Of a stretch of 64,000 nucleotides of DNA, positions 1 to 13,007 are shown one piece after another. The stretch comes from Lunularia cruciata (Eukaryota; Streptophyta; Marchantiopsida; Lunulariales; Lunulariaceae), in the NCBI GenBank assembly GCA_948567375.1, contig OX419756.1, positions 34,424,333-34,488,332 of the forward strand. The letters are read 5' to 3'. A program made the position numbers and the translations under genes. Every line of letters begins with the position of its first letter. Position 1 is the stretch's first letter. Below the pieces are notes generated by a model, which had not been told where the DNA came from, ran no database searches, and saw only the letters and a list, made by a program, of their open reading frames with translations.

Positions 1-1683
1 TTTTCCTCCATGCTGGTGTCCACACCTAAAGCTCATTCTTATGAATTTTATTCCTAATAATCAAAAGATGGTGTATCTAAATATGAAGTATAGTTGGTAT
101 TAGTTATAGAGATTATAACCTAATGGTTTGATGGCTCAATTTTGAAGTACCCTTTGTGTCATTGGTCAATTTTTCAAGCAACTCTCAACCATGGCCTCCC
201 AAGTAGCAAATCATAGCTTGCATCCTTTAAAACTTAAAAAGCCATGAGATTTTTGAATTCTAATAACCAGTATTACCACCTTGTCCATCACACCCATTGG
301 TCAAACTTGTTGCTTGTTCGCCATGCTCACTACAAATTTTGAAGGTCTAGAGAGTATCATACCCAACTTCTTCATCAACTTCTTTAACATGGGATTCATT
401 GGAGATCCTCCATCAAGTGCATGCTTGGTATTGTGACCATTCACCTTCATATAAATCTTGGAGGCATACTCAAAAGCCTCCCATAGTGTTGGGTTTGAAT
501 CCACCACTCCCAAAGATATTGAAGCCTTTGCTTTCTTCTATTTCTTGCTCCTCCTAGAACTCAAACCACCCCTAAGGTCATTACTCAAGTTAGGATTCAA
601 AGCAATCAATTGACCCATCATCATGTTAGCATGATGACTATCAACATCCTCCAACAAATTGTAGCCCTATTGTTGTTTTGAGATTAGGAAATTATCTATC
701 CTCAACTTCTTCATTGAAGTTTTTGTTGATGTTGTTGAACTAGTAATGTAATTTATCCTTGTGAGCATTGGACTATCCTTTTTAGGAATGAATTGTTGAG
801 AATCTTGAATTCTTGAATATATCATATGGAAAATTGGCTCACTTCTTCTCTTGTGCCAAAAGCTCCAAGTTAAGCTTCTTGGACTTTGAGGATTCTTTCT
901 TCTCATACTTGCTCTGAACCATATCTATAGATGCTATCTTTTATCTCTATCTTGAATAGTAACTACTTGAGCTTCACCATCGCTCTCTCATTTCTCTATT
1001 TTCTCCCTCATAACCCCTTTCTCCATGGTAATTGGAATTTGGTCAATTCTTTCAAATGTCAACTCTACCTCCGAAATGAAAATGATTTTTATCATTGAAA
1101 TTGTTGGTTGGTTGGCCTCCTCTACATGTACAATTCCAATAACTCCTAGGTTCTCTCCCAAAAATTTGATCCCACCTCTCTCTTCTCTCATAGTTGTATT
1201 ACATTGATCTTGGGATCTTCAAGTTGCTTTATGAAACTTTAAGGAGGATCTTTTGGTGGAGGTGCAAGAACCAAATAAATGGCTAGTTGTGGTGCTATCC
1301 TTGGAACTAAAGGATGAAAAGCTCCATTATTCTTGTGGACTTCTAGAGGATGCAAACCTCTTTGATCACCAAACCACTCTCATTCTCTTTGAAACGCTCC
1401 TCCATATGAGCTGCAATCTTGATAACTCCTACCTTGGAAGAAGTTTTTTCATATCTCATCTTGGTTTGAATTTATGTTTCAACTATACCACAAAATTTTT
1501 GGTGAGCATGGCTCTTATCCCGATCATAGTAGTCTCCACATCATTCTCACTCTTCATCAACACTATGAGGAACTTGGACTCTAACTTCCTTGATCTTTTT
1601 GCGTAGACCTCCATATTTTCTCCATCTCCTTGCTTGAGGAAGATAACCTCACTCATGAATCTTTCATAACTCTCATCCAAAAA
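1..1683 (-). pseudogene. H1 Ty3-type gag-protease fragment, 3' part
   Basis: Minus-strand reading frames, broken by stops and frameshifts, resemble plant Ty3/gypsy gag followed by an aspartic protease. At 1483-1683 the frame reads like a gag core (FLDESYERFMSEVIFLKQGD). At about 301-513 it has the protease active-site pattern HALDGGS followed by a hydrophobic helix and RPSKFVVSMAN, as in retropepsin-like domains of plant Ty3 elements. The frame continues left to about position 180, and reverse transcriptase would lie outside the window. The gag part is interrupted by BL LTR copy A and resumes at 5406-5753. The LTR and primer-binding site of this element were not found. Family assignment below Ty3 is not possible. 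The DGGS motif is clear; the rest is inferred from frame similarity. Confidence 0.6.
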
Positions 1684-4600
1684 TGTGACAACCCAACAAG
1701 TATCACTTGAGCGATAATCAGCAAGTAATATTTTGTTCCCACAAAGATATGAGTCAAGAATGGTCAAATACAAAGTAAAATTTCATGATTAGTTATTCTT
1801 GATTTCATCTTTAATCTCTTGAGTAGAAACCACACTCAAAAGAGAGTAACAAGCACTGAATTTGTAGTCTCATCACAAATCACAACACCCATAATCACAA
1901 TTCATCAATTTGTTTCCACACCAACCTTGATTGTGATGATTCAGTTTTCCCAAAGAAGGCTACTTCACCATGAAATGACTTTGCCTAAAAGCACAACTTC
2001 CTTAATCAAAATTTCTTTGCGTCAATCCAACATTGTGATCACCCATGCAAAATATTACCAACATTACAATTTTTCACAGAATTGTCAAAGCATTGCCTCA
2101 AATTGCACTCTACTCAAGATCAAACACATAGAATGAACATCAACATTGCAGAATCCAGCATCCAATACCCACTTACTGCAATTTGAAATTCTCTAGACAC
2201 TCATAACCACACACATAGATTGAGACTTGGAATTGAACTGAAGCATTGAGCACTAAGTTACAACACTTCACCTTACTCAACTTTAGAATAACAATATTGC
2301 ATAACAACAACACTACAAATGCTTTTTTTAAATAGGCAAAGCACTCAACTACATCCTAGAAATCTCTAAACACAAATCATCTTCCTATTGCTTTGAACCT
2401 CTCCTTCAAATCTATACATCCAAAATGACATTGCACTTCTTCATATCTATTCTTTTAGATCTCAAAATTGTTAACTAATATGATCCAATGTATACTTCTA
2501 CTTTAGCTTCTACATCAAATGTAACTACAATCACTTCCTCTACTTTGGATTCATCTATTATTGCTACATCTTCTTCTATCTTTATCATGTCCTCCGTCTC
2601 AACTAAAATTGAAGTCTTTACTATGCTTGGTACCTTCTCCTCTTCTTCTTTGACTTCTTCTACTACTTCAGGTAACTCACCCAAAGAAACTTGCACTCCT
2701 ACTTCTTATACTTTGCATCGGATTCTATTCTCACATTACTACAAAGCTCATCTAAGTCTAACTTCACTAAATCTAGTTCAAGACAAAGATTGTCTCCTAT
2801 TTCTAACATTTGCCTATCTACTCTTTCTCTTAAGCAAATCAAAAATTTGTTCATATTTGTTTACTTTGCTTGTCTCTACCTTATCTCTTGCACTAGAAAC
2901 TTCAACTCATGCAATCTTGCTTATTTCATTCTCACTTTAGACTCACTACTCAAGATCACCTTCATCCTCCCAACAATCCTTCCTATTGGCTCTAATGTTC
3001 TCTTTTGAACTATCTTCTCCCTATTCCTCTTGGCTTCCAACTCATTTCAATACATGTTCAATTTTTCTTCAAACTTGGCTTTCAATGCTTCTTCCTCCTC
3101 CACATACTACAAAAGTTGGGCCTCCATACTGCTAAACATACCATGCAACCACTCCTCTTGATGTGTATTTGTTAATTCTTGCTGCCATGCATGATCCTTC
3201 TTTGCTGCCTTATAATGAACTGCTTCTGGGTGCACATCCTTCAACTACCCCTTTAGTCTTTCAAATGCCATCTTCTTCACTCTCAATTCTTCTTCTTGAT
3301 GTTCAATAGAGCTGCCATGCTTCTCATGACCATCTTGCAGATTCTCAAAACTTGACTTCCAAATTACTACATCAATCCAAAGTACTTTGGCTTCTTCTTC
3401 TTCTTGAGTCAACTTCTTCTTCAACTCCGAGACTTTTGCACTAAGATATTCCACTACATGCAACTCATTCTTCACCTCTGGATAGGCTTTCTTCATTTCT
3501 TTCTTCTTCTTATTTGACAACAACAACAATAGAAAAACAATGTTTGATAGATACGCTACTCCATGACACTCTTCCACATCATCATCTTGACGTTCTTTGA
3601 CTTTGGGTTGTGCTTCTTTGGCTAGAGCCTTGCCCCAAAGTCTTGATCTTTGTACCTTCAATGTGACTTTCTCCAAGCGTTCTTCTTCTTTGATTACTTG
3701 ACTTGGTCATGTAATTGCAGACTAAAAATTCCCCTTTGTTCTTGTGCCCTTTGGGAACACCAATCTTAGCTCTTCCTCCTACTCCTTTGGAATTTCTTCT
3801 TTGGGCAAGTCCAAGTACAAGCCATCTCCTCCTTCCATGTTTGATTTGGGCATGGAACTCCTTCTTCTCTTCTTTAGCATGTCCATCTGCCTACTTTTGG
3901 ACTTCAAGCTCCCCATCATTCTCACTCGACTCCTAACTCTGCATTGTGAGCTTCTCTTCTGCTTCTTCAAACTCTTCACCTTCACTTTTGGCCTAACCTT
4001 CAGACTCTAATCCCAATGATTGCTCCACCACCACTTTATGCCTCAGGTTTAGTCTCCTTGTCTTGCATGATTGAACTAGGGAAACTACATTTTCAAGTCA
4101 ATTGCTCTTTCTTGACGTAGGCTTTGTAATGATTACTCACTCATTTTTTTCTCTTCCCATCTTGGCAAAGTCCTCATCACCTTCTTTGATTTGCTTCATG
4201 TAGTATTGTTCATTGTAATCTACTTATTGATGTAGGTCCAGATAGAAATGTGATACCATCATCTTCTTCTCCTCCAAGTTGAGAAGATTCAACCCAAGGT
4301 ATAAGTGAGCCGGTAGAAAATGATGTGGTGGCATCTTTGTTCTCCAATTCCTAATCATTTATCTAGTTTGTAGATCTTCATCTACAAACTTTCACAATTC
4401 ACTCTCTCTCCTTCCAAAATTTGATAAAAGAAGACCGACTGTTACTTTGTGACATAAGAAGTATGCTTTTGGTTTAAATATCACCATGAGAGCCCTCACA
4501 CTACTTCTTCTTATTGGGTCGTTATAGATCTCTACCTTACACCTACTCTTTGTATGAGTAGCATTGAACAAAACCCTCACTTTTGTAGTTTCTTTTGATG

Positions 4601-5405
4601 CATCACACTTCCAATAGAAGGTCATGCCCAATGAATCCCTAGCCTCTCTCCTAGAACAAGTCTCCAATCCGACTTGGTCCAATGAGTAGGATTTCCTCTC
4701 TTCCCTTCAGCTTTAAGGCCATCCTCATAATTGCTAGCAATGATTTTTTCCATGCACCTTGGAAAACTTACATTCTTCTTCTAGGCCAGAATAGTGATCC
4801 CAAGACTTTGATTTTGCTGCAACATCTAGCCTTCAAATTGCAAGATTCCTCATTGCAAGTTAAGGAACCTACCTAATGCTCTTCATTGGCATCATGTGTT
4901 TTCTCACAAAGCACTCTAACTACTAGGCTCATAGGTATGACATCTTTATGATAACTCTTAAGAGGAATATGGTGTAGATTATGTATTGTAGAATCTGGTT
5001 GATGAAATCACAATTTTGTCCTTCTATGCTTCTTAGTCATTCTTTTTTCAATCTTCCCTTGCAACTCACAGATTTTGCATGATTTGATCTTGTCACTCTC
5101 AAGTTTAAACTCTTCCCAAAGTAACAATTTTCTTTGAATGGTAAGTTCTTGATTTGTAGGACCTAAAGGAAAGTCATTATGGGTTCTTTGGATTGGGTTG
5201 ATCACCCCAAATGCAAAGTAAACTTCCTTTGGGTCTACTACCATAAGTTTGATCTAAGTCTTTCTAACTCAGACACAAAGTCAACTTTTTTGGGTTTACT
5301 TTGATCACATGATTCTTGATCTCTTTCTTTTTAATTAAGCTTCAATTTAGCTTAACAATATACTGCTTCAAAAACTCATAAATAAATTAAAATGTGGGTA
5401 CCACA
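1684..5405 (-). mobile_element. BL solo LTR, copy A (3.7 kb)
   Basis: Reverse-orientation copy of the big LTR. Its 5' end on the minus strand is TGTGGTACCCACA (plus-strand position 5405) and its 3' end is GTTGTCACA (position 1684). The same two ends bound copies B, C and D. No second terminal repeat or pol lies next to it, so it is a solo LTR. It sits inside the gag frame of H1, which reads ENFLS before it and FLDESYE after it. The 5-bp flanks (TTTTT and CTTTC read on the minus strand) do not match cleanly, so the target duplication has decayed or been altered. It is CpG-poor and full of stops, so it is an old copy. Confidence 0.8.
2475..4900 (-). pseudogene. BL LTR-encoded protein, copy A (decayed)
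   Basis: Degenerate copy of the protein encoded in the U3 of the big LTR. The globular part lies at about 4900-4390 on the minus strand, where VSFPRCMEKIIASN and EGKRGNP, then WTKSDW, match copies B and C. The acidic and coiled-coil parts lie at 3985-3245 (Lys/Glu-rich, heptad-like) and the C-terminal part ends near 2475. At least five frameshifts or stops interrupt it. Its function is unknown and it cannot be made intact here. Its value is as a comparison copy for testing whether the frame was once under selection. Confidence 0.65.
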
Positions 5406-5753
5406 GAAAGAAAGTTCTCAATGAGTGTTATAGTCAAAATCTCCCCAAGCTCCTCTTGCCTATCTCTCCTCTCTTTTTTGGTGTTCTAACTCATTCCATA
5501 GAAGAGCTTCATCCTCAAAGAAATCCAGTAATAATGAGACCCCTCATTCTTCCTCTTCTCCTTGTCTCATGTGAAATCTCTCACAAAAGCCTTCATGTCC
5601 TTTCCATTCTTGCCAAAGAAAACTAGAATTTTCTCCATCTTAGCACTTCACTACCATTCCTATATATATATATATATAATATTTTATTTTTGTTTTTGGT
5701 ATTTTATTTTTGGTATTGTCTCTCATTCTATAACTAATAGAGTACAAACATAA
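5406..5753 (-). pseudogene. H1 gag fragment, 5' part
   Basis: Minus-strand frame containing MEKILVFFGKNGKDMKAFVR followed by a Tyr/Trp-containing segment, a composition and spacing seen in Ty3 gag N-termini. It leads directly into the left end of BL LTR A, and the frame resumes on the other side at 1683. This shows that A was inserted into a gag gene. Stops interrupt it. No upstream LTR or primer-binding site was recognised between 5754 and 7794. Confidence 0.45.
5661..5678. repeat. (TA)9 microsatellite
   Basis: Nine consecutive TA dinucleotides, followed by an A/T-rich stretch with a short direct repeat of TATTTTATTTTTG. Confidence 0.9.
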
Positions 5754-7794
5754 ATAACACCATTTCAAAGTAGTCAACCATAGGTAACATAAATTTAGTA
5801 AACAACAACAACCTAAACTATAGGTTTAGGTTGCTCTAGGATTTCCACTTCACAATCAAATCCCAAGTTGCATGTTAGTCAAACTTTCATGGATATACAA
5901 AAATAAGGATAGAAGTAGTTAGTGAATGGGAGATCAAAAACTCACTTAGTGCAAAATGCAATGCAACATATGTAAATATACCCGGTAACAAACATGTGGT
6001 TGATTTAGAGCATATGTAACTATAACCTTTAAGCAAAATAATAGCCACACTTACATCTTATAGCACATAACCAAGTAGCAAGCTTTGAATAAATAAAAAT
6101 AAAGCACCCTGATATATAGAGAATGAGAATCATTGAAAGAAACTTTATGAAAAAGAAAGCTTTTGTAAAAGTAACATAGAAACAATTAGAAAGCAACCCC
6201 TATATCCAAGATACATGCTATAAAGAAGCAAATATGGAGCACACTCGTAAGTAAAGGAATAGAACCAGCAAGAAGAATAGTAGATAGAGGCAAACAAGAG
6301 TTGAGAGTCAAGTGGAAGGTTGGAAATCTCAAGTTGAGGAAGATTTGAGACACAAAAATCAACTGTCATGGAAAATGAAGGTGTGAGGAGCAGGTATATG
6401 AAATTGTTCAAAGAAAAAGGGGAGATGAGCAGAGTAATGTAGGACAAGATAAAATATATTGCAGCAAGCACATTGGATGCTTGAGTCCTAAGATATAAAA
6501 ATTGTTGAGGGACACTCTTATGGATAGTTTATCTATCAATTGAAAGATTATATTTATCACTTATCTTGAGAACTATCTAATGAAGGTAATTTTCTCTTTA
6601 GCAATACTAAGAATTTCCCCAAAATCTTTCACCAAAGTCTCCAAAGTACTATTATGTTGTTATATTTATGCCATTTTGGAATTCCTTCCACTCCACAAAT
6701 CTCACACAACTCCTTGGTCCCAAATCTTCTCCCTTCTAATCTTGGTGAAGAAGGTCCCACATGCAATCCCAAACAAGTAGGCCTCTCCTTACCCCTAATC
6801 TCTTGCTCTCAAAGATCAATGGATATGAACTTGCCTTATGTCTTTTCTCTCCCTATAAAAAGCACTTATAATCATTGTTTCCTCCAATTAGGGTAGGTTT
6901 TTAGATCCTCTCAATACTTTCTTCAAATTCTATTCTAAACTCTCTTTTCTTCAAATCAATCCCTACAATCACCTCAAACCCTTGGTAAACCTTGCATAAT
7001 GGCAAATTTTATTCTTGATAGCACTTCATGCTCCCAAGATGAGTGTTAACATTCAAACATGCTTTTGGTTGTTGTCATACTCCTCATGCATGAGAACTTA
7101 ATTCCTTAAAATGACACATCTTCATAATCTTAGTCAATCTTCTCAACTAATAACTTCAAATCCTTTGTAATTTTGCACAAACAAGCTCCATTCTAGGGAG
7201 TCATTGCTTGCAAAATTTCACCCCTTTTCATTGAGCTATTTGGCCAAAGAACATCTCTATTTATCACATATCTCCATGGATTTGGTCTAGAACCACTCCC
7301 CTCACTTCATAGATTCATAACTTCCTATGCAAGAATGATCTCTTCCCAATACTTAGGCTAGAAGTTAGCATATCTTGCTCTTAATTTTCTTTAAAACTTT
7401 TAAAACAATATAATTTAAAATAAAGACATGGTAAACTTTGTACAAAATTCCAAAGAGCATGCAATTTGCAGGAGCAATTTAACCTTTCACTATCCAAAAA
7501 TTCTAGCTTAGTGTGTGTAATAATCTTAATAATTTGATGTCCCAATTGAAAGATAGCCCAAATTCTCATCTATGAAAATTTTAGATCTAGCTCTCACACT
7601 TGAGGTTTTGCTCAAAACATCATAATTTCCAAAATCTATTAACCTCTTCATACAATCTCTCCCATTCCTCTCATGTGTACAAGATGTACAATATCACCTC
7701 AAGAACATATAATGAACTCTAGGGTCAAAAAATGGGTTTAAGTCCAATTATATAATTTAAGGTTTCTCCTCTCCTAATGTTCTTTCCAAGTGAG
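5754..7794. other. A/T-rich stretch with no gene recognised
   Basis: Only short open frames lie here, including a 108-codon minus-strand frame at 6145-6471 that is hydrophobic but has no recognisable domain. I see no LTR ends, RT motifs, tRNA or long repeat. It probably includes the missing 5' region of H1 and unassigned spacer. Confidence 0.5.
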
Positions 7795-7929
7795 CTCTCA
7801 TAGCCTCTTTTATTTGATATACAATTGAACTTGAAATATTATTTTGCCTTCTAGAGAAGTAACTAAAAAATAAACCAAAATATGTGAACCAGCCTACCTC
7901 TCACTCAAGATGAACCTCTAATGGTTATT
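7795..7929 (+). repeat. 135-bp direct repeat, left copy, flanking BL LTR B
   Basis: Runs from CTCTCATAGCC to AATGGTTATT. The same 135 bp recur at 11599-11733, with three differences, all transitions. The copies abut both ends of LTR B. This is far longer than the 4-6-bp target duplication that an LTR-element integrase makes. Confidence 0.95.
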
Positions 7930-10900
7930 GTAATGGCATTTTTTGTTTTTTTAGGATAGGTAGTGTTTAAGAGACAAAGTAAGCACGGAAAAGTCAAATT
8001 GCGGACAAAGAAGAGGCGAAAGTAACTTTGGAGGAAAGCCAAAGAAGCTGACATCAGATTTGATGATGGAGGTACTCGGAAGAGGAGTACACCGGAAACA
8101 GGCCAAAGATCATCGTCTTTGGGTTGGAAAATGCAGGAACAATGAAGACCGTTTAACAACCTCTATACGTGGCAAGAAAGTACATTTCGAGAAACGGCGG
8201 GGGCAGAATAAGCATGTCTTGATAGTGACCGGGAGTGCACGCAGAAGAGAGAAATTCATAGACAAAATTGACCAAAGAATGACTGCGCAGGGGAAAGTTG
8301 AATTTGATGAGTAAATTTCCAATTCCTTTGAGTAGTCGTCCTGCAGTAATGCATGTCCGGAAGCCCGTCAAGAGTGAAATTTTCCGGGACCCTGAGGGAG
8401 TTAGTGTCTTGTCCAAGAGAGGAGCTGATCTTCCAACAGCGTAGAACGAGAGAACAAATCATGGCGAAGAAGGTGGCCAACGCACTGGTAGTGAGAGGTT
8501 TTGCAATTCAAAGAGTGGATGTAGTAGCTAGAATTAAAGTCTTGGTTAGACTTCGTATTACCTTTTTAGCATGGAACTGGAATTTAAGTTTCCCGAGAGT
8601 GATGGCAGAGATCATTGCCAGTAATTGTGAGGAGGGTCCCGAGGTAGAGGGGAAGAGAGGCAATCCGGCTCGATGGACTAAGTCGGATTGGAAATTAGTA
8701 TTGGGGAGAGAAGCAGAAGAGCCGACAGGGGTCACCTTCTATCGAAAGTGTGATGCTGCAGAGGAGACAACGGAGATTTGCAATTTGTTTTTTGCTCCAA
8801 GAACTACGAATGGTTACAAGGTGGAATCCTATCAGGACCCGATCCAAAGAAGTATTCTTGGGGGCAATGATGGCCATGTTCAAGCTGGAGCAAATGACTT
8901 ACGTAACCATGCAGCAGGCAGTCTTCTTCCATCAGATGTTTGCAGGAGTACCAATGAATTGGGCAAAGTGCTTCCATCACCAAACAAGGCAGATGGTGGT
9001 GAATTGGAGAACGGGCTTGCCACCGCATTATTTTGCACCGTTCGCGGCTCATTTCTACTTTGGGCTGAACTTGCTGTCCAAAGATGAGCATCATCATATG
9101 GTCTCGCACATGCATCCCAATTTGAGGCAAGAAGCAGACAAAGAGGAGCAACAATATATGCTTCATCTACAAGCAAACGATAAGTACTTTGCAAGGACGG
9201 GACAGTGGAAGATCAAAGATGTTGCTTGTCCAAAGACGAAGAAGCAAAGTAAACCCAAAGAAGCCAAATCATTGCCCATCCAATGCAAGACTTAGAGGCT
9301 GATGTTAAAGACTACTAACATCATAAGAAGGGCATCATTGGGATCGAAGTCGGATGAAGAAATTGAGTCGCAAGAAGAAGACTTGGAAGAAGATGAGCTC
9401 ACGTTGAAAAGTGAGGAGTCTAGGAGCGACAATGAGGGAGAACCAGAAGTCCAACAATCGGTGGTGGTAAGTGAAGTTGGTCAGGCGATGGTGGAGAATA
9501 TGTCAAGACCAGAGGAGGAGGCAGAGAATCTCACGGGGCCCAGCTCAAGAGGCGAAGATGAAGACAGTGCTGACGCGATGAAGATACAAAGATCACGACT
9601 TTGGATGAAGGAGCCAATGACAAAGGAGAAGGCTCCAAAAAAAGGTGGCAAAGAAGAAGTGGAACACTTCGTCGGAATATCATACTTAACAAGGATAGTT
9701 ACCCCATTGTTGGAGCTGCTATAGGAGAATCAAAGTGTAATTCCCCAAGATCAAAGGAAGGGGATGAACAAATTGCAGATGGTGAAGTATCTGGTGAGTA
9801 AGGTGAAGGAATTGCAGGAACAACAAGTCCGAAGAAGTGCAGAAATTGAAGATCTTTGGAGGGAGGAAGATGCAAGGAAGAAAATGTTGAACGTGCTACA
9901 GAAGTTGCGCAAAGAAGGAGAAAGAATTGCAAAAGCAAGCCGGAGAGTTGAAGGAGTAGGCAATGTGGCTCAGCAAGATGAAGGAGGAAGTGAGTGATGT
10001 GCGCATCAAAAATGTTCATCTGAAGGCGATGACCATCATGATGGAGCAAGAGTTGGACAGCTTGAAGAAGAGTGCCGCAGCAAAAGATCAAGCATGGCAG
10101 AGAGAATTGGCGTCCAGGCAAGAAGAAGAAGAGCGTTTGCGAGAACTTGTCAAGAGTGCAGAACAACAAAAGATGCAATATGTAGAGGAGAAGAAGATGC
10201 TTGCTGTAGACTACAAAGACAAGTTGAAGATGTATCAAGCAGAGTTGAAGGTAGAACGTTCTCAGGGATATGCATCAGAATCAGTAGGAGACCTTGCAGG
10301 GAAATTATAAGCACTCTTAAGCACGGAGGCTGAAGGAAGATTGGAAGAAGCTTGTTTGCATGAGTTGAAGTTACTTGTGCAGGAGACTCGGAAACAAAAA
10401 GCCAAAGACGTGGACATGAACACCTTGTTGATCCGATTGAGGGAACACGTAGATAGGAAGATGTTAGAAGTAAAAGACAATGTTAGTCTCAGATTAGATT
10501 TAGTCAATTCAGAGTTAGAGAAAATTTGGAATAGTGTGACAGTAGAGAGGAAGCCTGATGTCGTAGATGTAGGAGTACAAGTGTCATCGGACTTGAGGAT
10601 TGACACATTAGAGAAGAGTGGGTCGGAAAATAAGAGTGTAGATAGATTACCCGTGAACTCAATTGTAGATTGTAGTGAAGAAGTTGTAGAATTAGTGAAG
10701 AAATTATTAGAATCAGTCGTACCTGAAGAATGAGAAATAGTAGGAAGATCATTGGGTTTGGAAGCCAATGATGGGGTAGACATTGGATCAAGCTAAGTGT
10801 TGATTTTGAGATAGGAAAAGGCAGATATGAAACGATAAACTATAACTTGGGATCTATAAGTAGGAAAAGATGTTATGAAGAGGTGCCTAGGTAGGCAAGT

Positions 10901-11597
10901 CTGCCGTTTGCTTCAGTATTTAAGGGGAGCATTTGCAGTCTTATGTTATTCAGTATTCAACTTTCTGAAGATAGATAAAGCGAAGTGCTGTTCTCAATGC
11001 TCGTCGCTTAAGCTTAATTCCGATTGTCAATTTTGTGTTTGTATTTGTGAGTGTGTGGAGAATTCCAAAGAGCAAGTCAGTGTGTCTATGGATGTGGGAA
11101 TCTACAACCTTGATCTTCATTTTGTGTGTTTGATCCTGAGTGAAGTGCATCAGAGCAATGCTTTGACAGATCTGAGAGGAATTGTAGTGTTGGTAGTATT
11201 CTGCATTTGTGATTGCAGCATGAAGTTGATGTGAAGCAATTTTGATCGAGGAAGTTGTGCCTTTAGTGGAAGGGTGGAACACAATTCTGAGGCAAAATTG
11301 GTCTTCACAGTGAAGTGCCATCTTTGGGAGAATCTGAATCATCACAATCAAGAGTTGTTTGGACAGAATTTGCTATGTTGTGATTATGTGAGTGTGTATT
11401 TGTGACAAGTTGTCAAGATTGTGAGCTTGTTACTCTCTTCTGGGTGTAGTTTCTACTTGAGAGATTAAAGAGGAACTCAAGAAGAACTGCAATTGTGACG
11501 TTTGTCTTTGTATTTGACCAATTCTAGATAGTATCTCTGCGGGAACGAACTTTACTTACCCTATTACCGCAAAAGTGATATTTGCCAGGTTGTCACA
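7929..11597 (+). mobile_element. BL solo LTR, copy B (3.67 kb)
   Basis: Begins TGTAATGGCATTTTTTG, aligned to the TGTGGTGTCCACATTTTTTG start of copy C, and ends GGTTGTCACA. It stands alone, without pol on either side. It keeps more CpG than copies A, D and E, so it looks younger. Near its 3' end is the conserved promoter-like TATTTAAGGGG at about 10917, then a region shared with all copies up to the terminal CACA. It is bounded by the 135-bp direct repeat rather than a 5-bp duplication. Confidence 0.85.
8461..10733 (+). pseudogene. BL LTR-encoded protein, copy B
   Basis: Starts at the ATG at 8461, equivalent to 18089 in copy C. The N-terminal globular domain reads VDVVARIKVL, then ITFLAWNWNLSFP, GKRGNPARWTKSDW and NGYKVESYQDPIQRS. 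The frame then shifts near 8850 and continues with FHQMFAGVPMNWAKCFHHQ and PPHYFAPFAAHFYFGLNLL. An acidic, Glu-rich linker follows (9300-9720), then Lys/Glu coiled coils (9764-10310), then a C-terminal segment (10341-10733) with VQVSSDLRIDTLEKSGS. About four frame breaks separate the parts. Conserved segments match copies A, C and D. No Pfam family is recognised with confidence. A faint likeness to plant transposon-associated mobile domains is only an impression. Function unknown. Confidence 0.7.
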
Positions 11598-11598
11598 A

Positions 11599-11733
11599 CT
11601 CTCATAGCCTCTTTTATTTGATATACAATTGAACTTGAAATATTATTTTACCTTCTAGAGAAGTAACCAAAAAATAAACCAAAATATGTGAACTAGCCTA
11701 CCTCTCACTCAAGATGAACCTCTAATGGTTATT
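11599..11733 (+). repeat. 135-bp direct repeat, right copy
   Basis: Second copy of the repeat at 7795-7929, starting two bases after the terminal CACA of LTR B. It differs at three sites (G/A, T/C, C/T). Confidence 0.95.
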
Positions 11734-13007
11734 AAGGTAGCACACATTGGATTAAGAAGGCAAAAAACCAACTAGAATTCCAAGGCAAATTCAAGACTCA
11801 AGCCATTACTCATTAGAGATTTAAATGAGAGAGATATAGTTGCAAATGAAAGGATGATGAGTACTTCCTCACCCCTAGGTTTTATACTTACAAAAAATTG
11901 ACACACCAAAATTACTAATTATTAGAATAACTCAAGTTACTAAGGTAAAAGTCAAAATTCAAAAGAAATATCTAAGTACATGGGAATATCTCATGAGTAT
12001 GTGGTCTTAGCCTCACTTACAACTAATTCAAGGATTTATTCACATGGGTTATAATTGGATTTTAGAAAAATCCATACTACCAAGGCTTGTAGACCCAAGA
12101 GTTCTCATCTCTTTCCTCAAAGTATGAATATGAATAATACCAAGTCAATACACTAGAAGACAAAATAGTGATCTTCACTCTTTTCCCTTCCTCTAGAATA
12201 GGACCACCTTTATCTTAGCTAGGACTAATCCTATCTTATTATGACTAATGTAGAAGCTAGGCTAAATTCTATAAAGATAATATTTCTCAATTATTTGCAT
12301 TACCAAACTTGATATTGCTATTGAGCATACATGCACCAATGGGTGTTACACACTATCCTTTCTTACTTTCTCTTCTATCAACATGGTTCTTTTTTGAGGT
12401 AGTGTTAATTGACAATCTCCTTAGCATACGTGCCATATGAGTGTTAATCTCATTATCCTATGATAATGTAGAATGTGTATGTAAAATGTAGGCAAGATTA
12501 TTTTTTTTGCTAATGATTTTTTTGCTTTAATTGCTTATCATGGTGGTACTAAGAAGCTTTAGCATCGTGAATGGGTTAAGCATTCAAAGAAGAGCTCATG
12601 ATATCTATAAGTTATGGTTGATTTAGAGTAATCCAACTCTAGGTTCCTATATCATACTAAGCATAGCAATAGTAGTTGTAGGAAGTGGTTTATAGAGGCA
12701 TTGGTATGCACAAATAGTGGTATGTGCAAGAGAGAGAAGTATGTGCAGGATATCTTGTTTGCACAATGGGGAAAAACTAAAAGTGCATATAATTTGGAGA
12801 TGGTAAATGTAAATTCTAGCAATTTAATTAGATAGAAACCAATACTCACATATGGGCATGGGAATTTAATTCCAATGGCCACTTTCAGCCAAACAAATCT
12901 AGGTCCAACTCCCAAAACTTCTCCACCAAACTTATGATCCTAGTTTTGTCCAACCAACACCAATTAATGAAAGTCATGTTTTCTTTGATAATATTCAATC
13001 AACCAAG
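11734..13007. other. A/T-rich stretch with no gene recognised
   Basis: No long frame or repeat is recognised. If the primer-binding-site-like sequence at 13008 is real, this stretch would be the leader and gag side of a decayed minus-strand LTR element, but no gag motif could be read. Confidence 0.4.

Noticed and set aside
1684..5405. Target duplication at BL copy A
   Set aside because: The flanks are TTTTT and CTTTC, and similar T-rich words are common there. I could not support a duplication.
6145..6471. 108-codon hydrophobic frame as a membrane protein gene
   Set aside because: It has no homologous domain and no promoter context. Its composition fits chance in A/T-rich sequence.
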